This document shows, one piece after another, positions 35,087 to 43,894 of a DNA stretch of 64,000 nt. This stretch comes from JBKCUK01 sp046318415. Lineage in GTDB: Bacteria > Pseudomonadota > Alphaproteobacteria > Caedimonadales > Caedimonadaceae. The position numbers and the translations under genes were made by a program. A model generated the notes under the pieces. That model saw only the letters and a program-made list of their open reading frames with translations, made no database searches and had not been told where the DNA came from. The number at the start of each line of letters is the position of its first letter. Positions within the stretch are counted from its first letter, which is position 1. The stretch covers positions 62,001 to 126,000 of the forward strand of contig JBKCUK010000015.1 of NCBI GenBank assembly GCA_046318415.1, given 5' to 3'.

Positions 35087-36016
35087 TTATTTTGCTTTAT
35101 ATGGATGGTTTTTCTGCCACTGGGCAAAACTGGTGTGGCCATACCCCTGTTTTTCATCGACCACATAGGCGTAAAACTGGGTGATAAGTTCTTTACGCTT
35201 TTGCAGCATCTCTGGCGTCCAGGTCCCTCCCCTGCGCGCGGCTGTGTCAAACATGTCTTCGCCCCCAATCGCCCATTGACGATCGACGATGTCTTGCAAC
35301 GAGACCTGCTTTGCGTTTTTGAAGATATCGTACATCACCATGCACACTGTGGTCCGCCCGCGACCATGCTCGCAATGGAAATGAATGGCTGCATCCTTGG
35401 GCAAAGACTCGACCAGTGCGATATAATCATCCACCCAGCGCCAATCTGTAATCCAGTAGTTGCGCTGTGTTGCATCTAAACGCGTCTCGTCATAAAGAAA
35501 ATGTTTGCATTCAATACCCTTACTTGCTAGGGCATCCTGTTCGGCAACCGCCATGGCTTTCCAGGCTTGAGGGTCATTTTGCGGCACACCATCTATCAGT
35601 CTTCGCACCGCCCATTGGAAATGCTGCCAAGGATCCCGGCTTTCGCGTTGGACGATCTGACCATCCTGTGTTGAGCGCAGCCCATAAAAAAACACATGCC
35701 AATTTTTAATGTAGGGCTCTTTTTTTGCAAGCAAACATACAACAACAACGGGTTTTTGGTTGTTAGCCTGGTAGCGCTCAATAAATTGAATATTGAGATA
35801 CCCACTGCCAGAAATTAAATGATGATCCAGACCTGTACGGTTAATGCTTTGCGCGCGCTGCGGGTTTCTTTTGATACGGTCCTGGCTGACTTCCGTTGAG
35901 AACGCTCGAAAATGCCGAATCTCTCCTTTGCGCCACGTCACAACAGCCACCAAAATAGCCATCAAACTGCACAGAATAAGGCCCACAACTATTATTTTTT
36001 TTGTAACATTATGCAC
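35087..36016 (-). CDS. Membrane-anchored PTP-like phosphatase, inositol-phosphatase (phytase) type, copy 1
   Basis: The protein has 309 residues. A single N-terminal hydrophobic segment (residues 7-28) acts as anchor or uncleaved signal. The catalytic P-loop is HCEHGRGRTT with Cys215 and Arg221 (C-x5-R), preceded by the likely general acid Asp191 in WITDWRWVDDY. The flanking blocks LPKDAAIHFHCEHG and the QWAIGGEDM region downstream match PTP-like phytases (PhyA type) better than tyrosine phosphatases. Such enzymes remove phosphates from myo-inositol phosphates, and relatives occur as effectors of intracellular pathogens. The gene directly follows its paralogue (36073-37005). Substrate and final location are inferred. 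Confidence 0.8.
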   Translation of the reverse strand: MHNVTKKIIVVGLILCSLMAILVAVVTWRKGEIRHFRAFSTEVSQDRIKRNPQRAQSINRTGLDHHLISGSGYLNIQFIERYQANNQKPVVVVCLLAKKEPYIKNWHVFFYGLRSTQDGQIVQRESRDPWQHFQWAVRRLIDGVPQNDPQAWKAMAVAEQDALASKGIECKHFLYDETRLDATQRNYWITDWRWVDDYIALVESLPKDAAIHFHCEHGRGRTTVCMVMYDIFKNAKQVSLQDIVDRQWAIGGEDMFDTAARRGGTWTPEMLQKRKELITQFYAYVVDEKQGYGHTSFAQWQKNHPYKAK

Positions 36017-36072
36017 AGCTCACACTCCCTTTGAGCTTGTCTTCCTTAAGTGGACTCTGATCGAGTTCTTGT

Positions 36073-37005
36073 TTAAGGCAAATCATCTCGAAGATAACGC
36101 TTACTCCACTCCACAAAGCTGGTTTTGCCGTATCCTGAGGAGGTATCATTCATGTAGGCGTAGAAAGCTTCAACCAGCTTCTTGCGGCCGTCGAGCTTTT
36201 CTTGTGACCAGCTGCCGCCTGGACGATGCACCGTATCCAGCACGTCCTCGCCCCCCAGCGCCCACTGACGGTCAATGATGTCTTTGAGGGACACCTGCGC
36301 ATGATTTTTGTAAATATCATAAAGAATCATACAGGTGGTGGTACGCCCACAGCCATTGGCACAATGAAAATGTAGTGCCGTGTCTTCTGGAATTTCCTTA
36401 ACAATGGCCAAAAACTCATCCACCCAAGACCAATCTTGCACCCAGATGTCGAGCCATTGGTAGCCACGCTGGTGGGGCGCGTAAAGGGTGCGTTTATAGC
36501 CAATCCCTTTTTGCGCCAGCAGGTCTTGCTCCGGCGTGGTCATGGCCTGCAAGCTTAAAGGGCTCAAATCTATAATGCCCGCCAAGCGGCGGCGCACCGC
36601 ACACGCAGCCGAGGTAAACCTTGACTTCCCAGGTTTAAGCTTGATGATATCGTATTTGGAAAACGTCAAACAATAGTACTTAAGATGATAGCCAGCAATG
36701 TAAGGCTCGTCCTGTGGAAGCAAGCTGATGACCACCATAGGCTTATTGAGTTTATCACGGTATTTTGCAAGGGCTTCAATTTGTAAAAAGCCGCTGCCCG
36801 ACATCAGCATGGCATCCATACCCTGGCGGTTGATGGAAAGAGCTCGGGTTGGATCTTTGACGATGCGCGAAAAGCAGGGCAAATCCTGCATGGTGCGAAA
36901 ACGATGCATGCTCAAATTGCGCCAAAAGACCGCAACGCCTAATCCCGCAACGATTAGGGCTAGTAGGACAACAATCACCCAAAGACGCTTTTTACAAATA
37001 GACAT
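36073..37005 (-). CDS. Membrane-anchored PTP-like phosphatase, inositol-phosphatase (phytase) type, copy 2
   Basis: The protein has 310 residues. It is colinear with copy 1: N-terminal membrane segment (residues 8-27), SLSINRQGMDAMLMSGSG-type block (ALSINRQGMDAMLMSGSG), acid Asp191 in WVQDWSWVDEF and P-loop HCANGCGRTT with Cys215 and Arg221 at the same positions, then ILYDIYKN and QWALGGEDV. The two differ strongly in the segment after the anchor and between residues 100 and 185, so this is an old duplication. The ATG at 37005 with GGAA upstream is preferred over a GTG four codons earlier. It is the first gene of the pair, 56 bases before copy 1, and divergent from ctpA. Confidence 0.8.
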   Translation of the reverse strand: MSICKKRLWVIVVLLALIVAGLGVAVFWRNLSMHRFRTMQDLPCFSRIVKDPTRALSINRQGMDAMLMSGSGFLQIEALAKYRDKLNKPMVVISLLPQDEPYIAGYHLKYYCLTFSKYDIIKLKPGKSRFTSAACAVRRRLAGIIDLSPLSLQAMTTPEQDLLAQKGIGYKRTLYAPHQRGYQWLDIWVQDWSWVDEFLAIVKEIPEDTALHFHCANGCGRTTTCMILYDIYKNHAQVSLKDIIDRQWALGGEDVLDTVHRPGGSWSQEKLDGRKKLVEAFYAYMNDTSSGYGKTSFVEWSKRYLRDDLP

Positions 37006-37146
37006 GAATTTCCACACTAGATGTTAATGACATTCATATAGCTCTACTGGGGCACTATTTTCAAAGTATTTTTTACAACACCATCGCAAGAATGATGTTA
37101 AAATCAGCCTCAACGACACATCGCAAATAAATCGAGACCAAAAAGA

Positions 37147-38568
37147 ATGCTGACAAACACAAGAGCCTCACGCCATCCTCTGATTTTAAGGGCCCTCCTT
37201 TATGTGCTGATTCCCCTTTCCGCCTGCGATGCCGTAGGTCCCTCGCAGAAGAACGCGGATGCTAAACTTCAAGAAGCAGCTGACTTTTTTGGCTATGTCA
37301 CCGATCGGGTGCGCCGTGATTACGTTGAGCCGGTCCCAGTGGATAAAATGCTGGATGGCGCGCTCAATGGTATGCTGGGCGCTCTGGATCCCCACTCGGC
37401 GTATCTTGATCCCAAAAAATTCGATGAGATGAAAAAACAAACCAAGGGCAAGTTTGGTGGCCTTGGTATGGAAGTCACCATGGAGGAAGGCGTCCTTAAA
37501 GTTATCACCCCCATTGAAGACACACCCGCCTTCAAGGGCGGCATCCAAGCCGGCGACGCCATTATCATGGTGAATGAAGAGCCGCTGTTTGGGCTCAGCA
37601 TTATTGAAGCCGTTGATAAATTAAGGGGTGAGCCCAATACAGAGGTCAAAGTGACCATCCGCCGCGGCGATGGCACCACCATGGATTTGACGCTCAAGCG
37701 CGCCATCATCAATGTGAAACCGATTAAATGGCGGATTGAAGAAAACATCGGCTATATTCGCATCACCACCTTCAACGAGAACACAACCCAAGATTTGCTG
37801 TCCGCCATCCAAGAAATTCGTCAAAAATTAGGCGATAAACTAACGGGGTTTGTGGTGGACCTGCGCAACAACGCCGGTGGCTTGCTGGAAGAAGCTGTGG
37901 GCGTCACCGATGCTTTTCTGCCTAAAGGTGAAATTGTCTCCATTCGGGGACGTGATCCGCAACAAGAGCAAAAGTTTGAAGCCTCTGCCAATGATCGGAC
38001 CAAAGGTGCCCCCCTTGTGATTTTGATCAACGGGGGATCTGCCTCAGCCTCAGAAATCGTGGCGGGCGCCCTGCAAGACCATCATCGGGCCTTGATTGTC
38101 GGCACAAAGTCCTTCGGCAAAGGCTCGGTACAAACCGTATTACCACTTAATAACGGGGGCGCTGTGAAATTGACGACAGCGCTTTACTACACGCCGTCGG
38201 GACGTTCCATCCAGAAAACTGGCATCAACCCAGATATTGTGGTCGAGCAACAAGTAGACCTTAAAGCCATCGATGAAGAAGCCCGCATTCGCGAGGCCAG
38301 CTTTAGAGATGCCCTAGAAGTGAAGAAAGACCAGAAGAAAAACGAAGACGAAAAAAATCCAGCTAAGTCCGGCGTTGGCAAACCACAACCGGATGCAAAG
38401 CCTGAAGGCCAAAGTGAGCCCAAAAATAGTGATCCAAAAATAAAGATTGCTCCCGCCGGCCCCTTGAAAGAGGTGCCCGATTATCAGCTGTTGCAAGCGT
38501 TTAACATTCTCAAGGCCATTAGTTTTAAGCAGAGCCTCCAACCGCTTGCAACAAAGCAGAAAAAATAG
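37147..38568 (+). CDS. ctpA: Carboxy-terminal processing protease (S41)
   Basis: The protein has 473 residues. A signal peptide ends in a lipobox-like LSAC, so it may be a lipoprotein. A PDZ domain follows (KGGIQAGDAIIMVNEEPLFG, about residues 110-195), then the S41 catalytic core with Ser in NGGSASASEIVAGAL and the Lys in GTKSFGKGSVQTVLPL. The C-terminal 90 residues are charged and disordered. CtpA-type proteases process the C-termini of periplasmic proteins and control murein hydrolases. It is followed after 15 bases by the polysaccharide-deacetylase-like gene and rppH, a common alphaproteobacterial order. Confidence 0.95.
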   Translation: MLTNTRASRHPLILRALLYVLIPLSACDAVGPSQKNADAKLQEAADFFGYVTDRVRRDYVEPVPVDKMLDGALNGMLGALDPHSAYLDPKKFDEMKKQTKGKFGGLGMEVTMEEGVLKVITPIEDTPAFKGGIQAGDAIIMVNEEPLFGLSIIEAVDKLRGEPNTEVKVTIRRGDGTTMDLTLKRAIINVKPIKWRIEENIGYIRITTFNENTTQDLLSAIQEIRQKLGDKLTGFVVDLRNNAGGLLEEAVGVTDAFLPKGEIVSIRGRDPQQEQKFEASANDRTKGAPLVILINGGSASASEIVAGALQDHHRALIVGTKSFGKGSVQTVLPLNNGGAVKLTTALYYTPSGRSIQKTGINPDIVVEQQVDLKAIDEEARIREASFRDALEVKKDQKKNEDEKNPAKSGVGKPQPDAKPEGQSEPKNSDPKIKIAPAGPLKEVPDYQLLQAFNILKAISFKQSLQPLATKQKK

Positions 38569-38583
38569 ATAAAGAAAGAGGTC

Positions 38584-39720
38584 ATGGTCGCAGAAGAGAA
38601 CAACCCGAGCGAAAACCAAGCGCCCGATGAGGCGCCGAACGACGCCCCGACGAAGGCGAAACGTTCGGTGGCTCGGACGTTAGCTCTGCTGCGCGAAAAG
38701 CTGCGTCCGTGGGGACGCCGTGTTGCCCAGGGCGCTGCCCTTGGCCGTCATTTTTTCAGCCTTTGTCATTTGCTTTTCAAGGCTTTGGCTGCGCCGACAC
38801 GCGCATGGCAACACGCCTGGCGGGGACTGGGGGTCTTTGCCTGCCTCATTTTACTCACACCCCTTGTGTTGAGCCCCCCCCGGCAGCATTTCAAACTCAG
38901 CCTTTCCGCACCTGAGACAGTAGAAACCCAGAACCAAGAGACATTAGCCGTCCCCGCAGCCGATGACGACATCGCCACAATCCAGGCAAGTCCCCCAGCA
39001 ACCACCAGTGAAACACCACCCCAAGCCACATCGACCAACAACAAGGTCGGATTTGCCCTGGTGCTCACAGAACTCGGCCAGCAACAAGCTGTGTTTGATC
39101 AAGCGGTTCAAGAATTTCCGGCGCAAGTTGCGTTTTCATTTCTGCCCTATGGCGAGCATTTGCAGCAAAAGATTGAGACCAGTAAAGCGAAGGGCCATGA
39201 GATTCTGCTCACCCTTCCCCTTGAGCCCATCGCCTACCCTACCCAAGATCCGGGCCCTGGTGCCTTACTCACCGGACTTGCGCCTGAAGAGAACACCAAG
39301 CGCCTCGATGCGTTTTTAAAAGCGGTGCCCCAAGCTTCCGGCGTCACACTGTACATGGGCTCGCGCTTTATTTTCTCAGAGCCAGATCTCAGGGCCCTTG
39401 TCAATGACCTGGAAAAGCGCAAACTAACCCTGCTGGATACCAGTGTTTCGCCGCGCTCTCTGCTGCGCAAAGCAAAATTGAAGTGGCCGAAAAACGTAGT
39501 CGGCAAAACCTTTTCTCTGGATAACCTTGAGACGCGAGAAAAAATTGAAAATCGCCTGCGTGAGCTTGAAGACCGCCTGATGCGCGATCACCCTGTGATC
39601 GTCTTCGCGCCGGCTGATCCCATCATGGTGATTGTTTTAGGCGAATGGCTAAAGCGCGTGACTGAGAAGGGTTATCCACTACGGCCACTTCAAGACATGA
39701 TCGCCTTGGTGCAGCCATGA
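38584..39720 (+). CDS. Divergent polysaccharide deacetylase (YibQ family)
   Basis: The protein has 378 residues. A basic N-terminal tail and one membrane segment (AWRGLGVFACLILLTPLVL, near residue 85) are followed by a disordered Gln/Thr/Pro linker, then the deacetylase-like NodB-type fold: FALVLTELGQQQAVFDQAV, HEILLTLPLEP and LTLLDTSVSPRS. The zinc-binding DD and HxxH residues of true deacetylases are not all present, as is usual for this divergent family, and function is unknown. The place between ctpA and rppH is conserved, which suggests an envelope role. Its stop overlaps the rppH start (ATGA). Confidence 0.85.
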   Translation: MVAEENNPSENQAPDEAPNDAPTKAKRSVARTLALLREKLRPWGRRVAQGAALGRHFFSLCHLLFKALAAPTRAWQHAWRGLGVFACLILLTPLVLSPPRQHFKLSLSAPETVETQNQETLAVPAADDDIATIQASPPATTSETPPQATSTNNKVGFALVLTELGQQQAVFDQAVQEFPAQVAFSFLPYGEHLQQKIETSKAKGHEILLTLPLEPIAYPTQDPGPGALLTGLAPEENTKRLDAFLKAVPQASGVTLYMGSRFIFSEPDLRALVNDLEKRKLTLLDTSVSPRSLLRKAKLKWPKNVVGKTFSLDNLETREKIENRLRELEDRLMRDHPVIVFAPADPIMVIVLGEWLKRVTEKGYPLRPLQDMIALVQP

Positions 39721-40199
39721 AGCACATGAAGCAACAGCCCCTTCCCTACCGCCATGGCGTTGGCATGATGGTAATCAACGACAAAAACCAGGTTTTCGTT
39801 GCGCGTCGCCTGGATTCAAGTGCCCAAGCCTGGCAGATGCCCCAAGGCGGGGTGGATGACGGCGAATCAGAGGCCCAAGCTGCCCTTCGTGAGTTGAAAG
39901 AAGAAATCGGCACCGATCGGGTTCAAATCCTTGGCCAATCCAAAGGGTATTATACCTACGATATTCCAGCCAAAATGCTGGGACGCCTGTGGGCGGGTCG
40001 CTACCGCGGCCAACAGCAGCGCTGGTTCTTGATGCGGTTTCTAGGCGAAGATACGGACATTAATATCAATACGGATCACCCCGAATTTGCCGAATGGCGC
40101 TGGGTTGAGCTGGGTGAGCTGCCCGAGCTTGTCATCTGGTTCAAACGCAAAACTTACCAAGATTTGGTCGAGGAGTTTGAGGAAGTCATCGATCCTTGA
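39717..40199 (+). CDS. rppH: RNA 5'-pyrophosphohydrolase RppH
   Basis: RppH (160 residues) removes pyrophosphate from mRNA 5' ends, which starts RNase E-dependent decay. The Nudix box is complete: GGVDDGESEAQAALRELKEE followed by IG. The family blocks YRHGVGMMVIN and WQMPQGG precede it, and the C-terminal ELPELVIWFKRKTYQDLV is the usual RppH ending. It overlaps the upstream gene by 4 bases. Confidence 0.96.
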   Translation: MKHMKQQPLPYRHGVGMMVINDKNQVFVARRLDSSAQAWQMPQGGVDDGESEAQAALRELKEEIGTDRVQILGQSKGYYTYDIPAKMLGRLWAGRYRGQQQRWFLMRFLGEDTDININTDHPEFAEWRWVELGELPELVIWFKRKTYQDLVEEFEEVIDP

Positions 40200-40250
40200 T
40201 TTCTTTTCTCTTCAGCACAGTGGGTGATGGATTTTTCATCATCGCACTGA

Positions 40251-40364
40251 GGCAACTTTGAGGAACTTCCAGAGCTGGTCACTGCGATCAACAGCAAAAC
40301 CTACCAAGAGTTGGTCGAGGAGTTTAGGGCCTGTATCTATACCGGCACTTGTCTTGCACACTAG
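40251..40364 (+). pseudogene. Decayed duplicate of the rppH 3' end
   Basis: The frame from 40251 encodes FEELPELVTAINSKTYQELV followed by EEF, which matches GELPELVIWFKRKTYQDLV and EEF at the end of rppH, 140 bases upstream. The DNA is also similar (both copies contain TTGGTCGAGGAGTTT). After EEF the frame runs into unrelated sequence and a stop. There is no Nudix box, so this is a remnant of a duplicated or recombined rppH tail. Confidence 0.75.
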
Positions 40365-40668
40365 CCTTCATCAGCCGCGCATGGCGACTGCTATAGCTTT
40401 GAAATCTTGGTCTGATAGGTGCAATTATCAGAAATGATTGAAAGCAATATCTATATTTCTGGGACCAACTAAGAGCCTTCGGACAAAGAGCCTCTATTCT
40501 CATAAAACCTGTTCTACAATGCATAATAGCACCAACAAGCACCCTGAACCTCCGTCAGGTTATGAATACGTGCCTTTATATAGAGTAGATCTTGGTCGCT
40601 ATAAATCCATAAATACATGAAATATAGACGCCCAGTGCAACGCACACCAAAAAATTAATATCTAAATA
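40365..40668. other. AT-rich intergenic region without a supported gene
   Basis: About 300 AT-rich bases follow the rppH remnant. A 60-codon frame at 40438-40620 on the plus strand has no convincing ribosome binding site or known relatives that I recognise. The base composition changes sharply here from the GC-richer rppH side, which marks the edge of an acquired segment. Confidence 0.45.
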
Positions 40669-41259
40669 CTATCGTTTTAAGCATAATCCGGAGGCCGATC
40701 TGGAGCCGTTTAACACAGGTAATAATGGCTTCAGCATCAGTAAACTACCACGGAAAGGAGAATTTTTTGATAGGTCAATATTTGGATTATTGAGTTTTAC
40801 TTCACTACCAATCTCGAATCCCGCGCCACGGTCGTTACTCTGCAAGATCGAGAATGTATAATGCCCATTATTCTCCTCAATTTCTTTTTTTAAGTCTTTC
40901 AGTACTCTTAAATAATAATTGATAACGATTTTGGCCAGCGCTCCATTATACGTCCCTGGTGCATAACCAAGTGCGTCCATTATATTTTCGATATCACCAA
41001 ACTTCATAATCTTCTCGTCACTCATAAGAGGCATACTCTCAAGCATAGCGATCGACAATGTTATTGCCGAAAGGAGACTATCGTTGTCTTCGTTACGTTC
41101 AGCGTTGTTTGCATCCACATCGAGTTCATAAAGGGTGTAATCATCACGTCCATTATAGCTAACCGATGTTTGTTGTTTCACAAAAACAGTTGTAGAACCA
41201 CACCCAATAACAAGAAATCCGCTAAAAGATGCAATAAGAGAAAGGAGCTTTCTTTTCAT
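40669..41259 (-). CDS. Putative lipoprotein of unknown function
   Basis: A 196-residue protein. The N-terminus MKRKLLSLIASFSGFLVIGC is a lipoprotein signal with lipobox VIGC. The mature part is mostly helical and AT-rich in codon use, and I recognise no domain; it includes helices around DSLLSAITLSIAMLESMP and YYLRVLKDLKKEIEEN. Two upstream in-frame ATGs (to 41310) are possible, but the start here gives a standard lipoprotein signal. It lies downstream of the autotransporter on the same strand, with a hairpin between them, so cotranscription is uncertain. Confidence 0.6.
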   Translation of the reverse strand: MKRKLLSLIASFSGFLVIGCGSTTVFVKQQTSVSYNGRDDYTLYELDVDANNAERNEDNDSLLSAITLSIAMLESMPLMSDEKIMKFGDIENIMDALGYAPGTYNGALAKIVINYYLRVLKDLKKEIEENNGHYTFSILQSNDRGAGFEIGSEVKLNNPNIDLSKNSPFRGSLLMLKPLLPVLNGSRSASGLCLKR

Positions 41260-41340
41260 ATCTTTATCTTTCATATTACGCACACAAGAATATTTACTAA
41301 GAGATTTCATATCTCAAATATTCAAGATGGCGAGGCTACA

Positions 41341-41371
41341 GAGCGCTCCCCACGGAGCGCTCTTTTATTTT
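41341..41371 (+). terminator. Strong plus-strand terminator with no plus-strand gene before it
   Basis: GAGCGCTCC-CCAC-GGAGCGCTC (41341-41362) is a perfect 9-bp stem followed by TTTTATTTTAT on the plus strand. On the minus strand, the direction of both flanking genes, no T tract follows. The nearest plus-strand gene ends 1.1 kb upstream. Confidence 0.65.
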
Positions 41372-41381
41372 ATCTTACAGC

Positions 41382-43694
41382 CTAAAACGCGTAGCCGACG
41401 CGGATCATGCCCGAGTGCTGGCGCATATAGCGGCCGTGTTCATAGCCATATTGGCCACCAACACTGATGCCCTTTTGATGGACGAACTGGCCCCCCACAC
41501 TGGCGCGCACGTTGTTCATGGTGCGGCTGCGGCTTTTATCAACGGTCCAACCGCTGGTGCCCATGACGTCTTTCATCAGCTTGGAATAGACGCGAATGCG
41601 GGGGTTCTTGGCTGACTTATAACGTGCCCAGTAGACGCCCACTTGAACGCCCAGCAAGCCATTTTCCAGCGGGAAGGGCTTTGCCACATCCATACCAAGA
41701 TTGGTTTGGTGTTGGGCGCCACTCATTTTGGCCGTACGGTTGGCAAACTCGCCGCCATTTTTATCCTTAAAGGCGCGGGTCATGCTGCGCGTCCAAGTGT
41801 AGTCAAAGCGGGGTTGCAAAAAGACACCAAACAGCGGTGCGGTCGCCCCCACACCGGCCATAAAGCCGTGGGTGTACCCGCGGGACTTGGAACGGATGCG
41901 CGGATTACCGGCAACGGGATGTTTGCGGCGATCCTCGGTATGGACAGGGGCCAATGTAATACCACCATCCACATAGTAGAAGGAGGGTGTATAGCGCACC
42001 ATGGCCATGCCCGAGTACACATCACTGCGGGACTTGGAGGTGCTATCCTTCGATTTACTGTGGGCCTGATTGAGGGCAAAGGAAGCAACTGCTGAAAGCT
42101 GATCATTGATTTTGTAGGCAAGGCCACCGTTCGCCCCAGCGCTGCGTTGACGGCTTTTTGGCGCACCCACCGCAGCCTTACTTTGACCATGGCTGCCTTG
42201 AGGTGATACCCACAGATTCCATGTTTTGTTAAGCAGACGCAGCGGCGCCAGCGCTCCATCGCGCACTAACCCAGCCTCTGCCATCATGCGCGAGACCTGA
42301 CTGCTGTGATCAGGGGTCATACTGAGTGTCAGCCCCTTCACACCAAAACGTCCCTGAACAGCACGACGGATTTGATTGAATTCGCAAATGATGGTGCCAG
42401 CAGGAAGGGTATCACGCGTATAGCTAGGGATCGTGCCCTGTTGGGTGGTGTTTTGCCCAGTGCTTGCATTGCGCATAGCAGCCAGAGCATCTTGAATGGC
42501 TTGTTGTTGAGCCTGAGTTAACGGCTGTAGGTTAGGACGATTTTTAATTGCCGTAATCGTTTTTTCCACGTTTTTTGTGTAACGCTCTCTATTGGAATCG
42601 GTGATTGCTCGCACTGCAATCAGCACAATTTCCAGTCGAATTTTTCCCGCGTCGTTCACCAGCGTAGCACGATATTCATAAAGCTTGTCACCAACAATCT
42701 TAAAAATTTCGATACCTACTGATGGCACGGTTACGTTACCGGCATTCTGGGCTGTACCTACTACAAACACTAACTTTTGCTGATCTTTATTGGCTTCCGT
42801 CAACTGGCTCAAAACAGAGAAATTTTCATCCCTAAATTCAAGACTGCCACTTTGAATACGAATCTCATTAAACGTGGATAGCACGCCTGTGTTACCCGTG
42901 TAGGCTGGATCAGTGATTACTGTATCTCCCTTTGCAACAAGTGCCCGAGGAAGAGCCGGCAAATCAAAGAGCAACCTTCCACTTTGAAATCTAAAATTTC
43001 CTCGAGGAGCAGTGTAAGCATTTTGAAAATCTAGTCCATTGAATGCTGTGATCCCATTGAGACTTGGATCCGTTGCAGGACTATTACCAACCAATACACG
43101 ACCATCGGTAATGGTAAAAGATGGTGTAGCGCCTGATATATTGGTGTCTTGGGCCAGGGCGTTAATAACCGGAAATGCCTCTATGCCAAGCGTGGTCACA
43201 CCGCCCGTAACCTCAACAGGACCAATTAAACGCGATCCAAGCAAATTAAGCTGACCTTGATAATCCAGTGTAAGTGTTGAGGAGGCGCGAGGCGTTGCTT
43301 GCTGGATACTAAGGTTGACACTGCGGAATGTTACTTGGGGACTACTTGAGGTACCCTGGGCAACGATCCGCCCTCCAGGATCATTTGTTTGGATGTCGAT
43401 AGGAAACTCTGAGTAAAACCCACCAACAGAGAGGCTAGCAGCATCAACAATTTTAGATCTGGGTGGAACAGGAAGGGCTGAGGGAAGGATGATACCTCCG
43501 GCGCGAGAATCGCTCGGATTTGCTGGACCGTTTGCAGTGGTAAACCGAATGGTTTCCACGTTAGGGTCATTCCACTGTGTCGTAAATGCGCTTGCGTTTG
43601 GTGCAATCGTCACTGTCGTTGCCATGGCCGGAAGCGCCCCCAACGCACCACCGACAAAAACCGTTGACTTTAATATGTTTTTGATTTTTTCCAT
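41382..43694 (-). CDS. Autotransporter-domain outer membrane protein
   Basis: The protein has 770 residues. A signal peptide (cleaved after AMA, residue 25) precedes a passenger of about 475 residues that is rich in Thr, Asn, Gly and Pro with beta-helix-like repeats (FRFQSGRLLFDLPAL, ILVGNSPATDP-type turns). From about residue 500 to the end lies the 12-strand autotransporter barrel: LWVSPQGSHGQSKAAVG, NGGLAYKINDQLSAVASFAL, and a C-terminal strand GMIRVGYAF with the terminal Phe needed for Bam recognition. The passenger has no protease triad and may be an adhesin. AGGGA lies about 9 bases before the ATG. Its role at the cell surface is inferred. Confidence 0.88.
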   Translation of the reverse strand: MEKIKNILKSTVFVGGALGALPAMATTVTIAPNASAFTTQWNDPNVETIRFTTANGPANPSDSRAGGIILPSALPVPPRSKIVDAASLSVGGFYSEFPIDIQTNDPGGRIVAQGTSSSPQVTFRSVNLSIQQATPRASSTLTLDYQGQLNLLGSRLIGPVEVTGGVTTLGIEAFPVINALAQDTNISGATPSFTITDGRVLVGNSPATDPSLNGITAFNGLDFQNAYTAPRGNFRFQSGRLLFDLPALPRALVAKGDTVITDPAYTGNTGVLSTFNEIRIQSGSLEFRDENFSVLSQLTEANKDQQKLVFVVGTAQNAGNVTVPSVGIEIFKIVGDKLYEYRATLVNDAGKIRLEIVLIAVRAITDSNRERYTKNVEKTITAIKNRPNLQPLTQAQQQAIQDALAAMRNASTGQNTTQQGTIPSYTRDTLPAGTIICEFNQIRRAVQGRFGVKGLTLSMTPDHSSQVSRMMAEAGLVRDGALAPLRLLNKTWNLWVSPQGSHGQSKAAVGAPKSRQRSAGANGGLAYKINDQLSAVASFALNQAHSKSKDSTSKSRSDVYSGMAMVRYTPSFYYVDGGITLAPVHTEDRRKHPVAGNPRIRSKSRGYTHGFMAGVGATAPLFGVFLQPRFDYTWTRSMTRAFKDKNGGEFANRTAKMSGAQHQTNLGMDVAKPFPLENGLLGVQVGVYWARYKSAKNPRIRVYSKLMKDVMGTSGWTVDKSRSRTMNNVRASVGGQFVHQKGISVGGQYGYEHGRYMRQHSGMIRVGYAF

Positions 43695-43805
43695 GGAATT
43701 TTTCCCTGTTTTATTTTTATTTTTATTAAACTTTATGTATAACTATTGTGAATTTCTTCGGTACCGTCAATGATTTATCGCATCGGTGAAGATGGCGGAG
43801 ACCCA

Positions 43806-43844
43806 TGGATTGCCACGTCGCCTAAAGGCTCCTCGCAATGACGA
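43806..43844. repeat. Short palindromic interspersed repeat
   Basis: The element reads TGGATTGCCACGTCG, CCTAAAGG, CTCCTCGCAATGACGA. It has inverted pairs ATTGC/GCAAT and CCTAAAGG-centred symmetry. This kind of sequence (GTCATTGCGAGGAGC...GGCAATCC) is a familiar dispersed repeat in alphaproteobacterial and other genomes, usually in intergenic DNA. It lies between the autotransporter promoter region and the LD-carboxypeptidase stop. Confidence 0.7.
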
Positions 43845-43894
43845 AGAAAAACGCAGGCAAAGGAAAGGTCACCATGAGCCGAAAGAGTGAGCGC

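Noticed and set aside
40438..40620. 60-codon plus-strand frame after the rppH remnant
   Set aside because: No good start signal, and AT-rich DNA of unknown origin gives such frames by chance. It was kept only as part of the gap description.
41382..43694. Autotransporter passenger as a serine protease (SPATE type)
   Set aside because: No GDSGS motif or catalytic triad was found in the passenger region.
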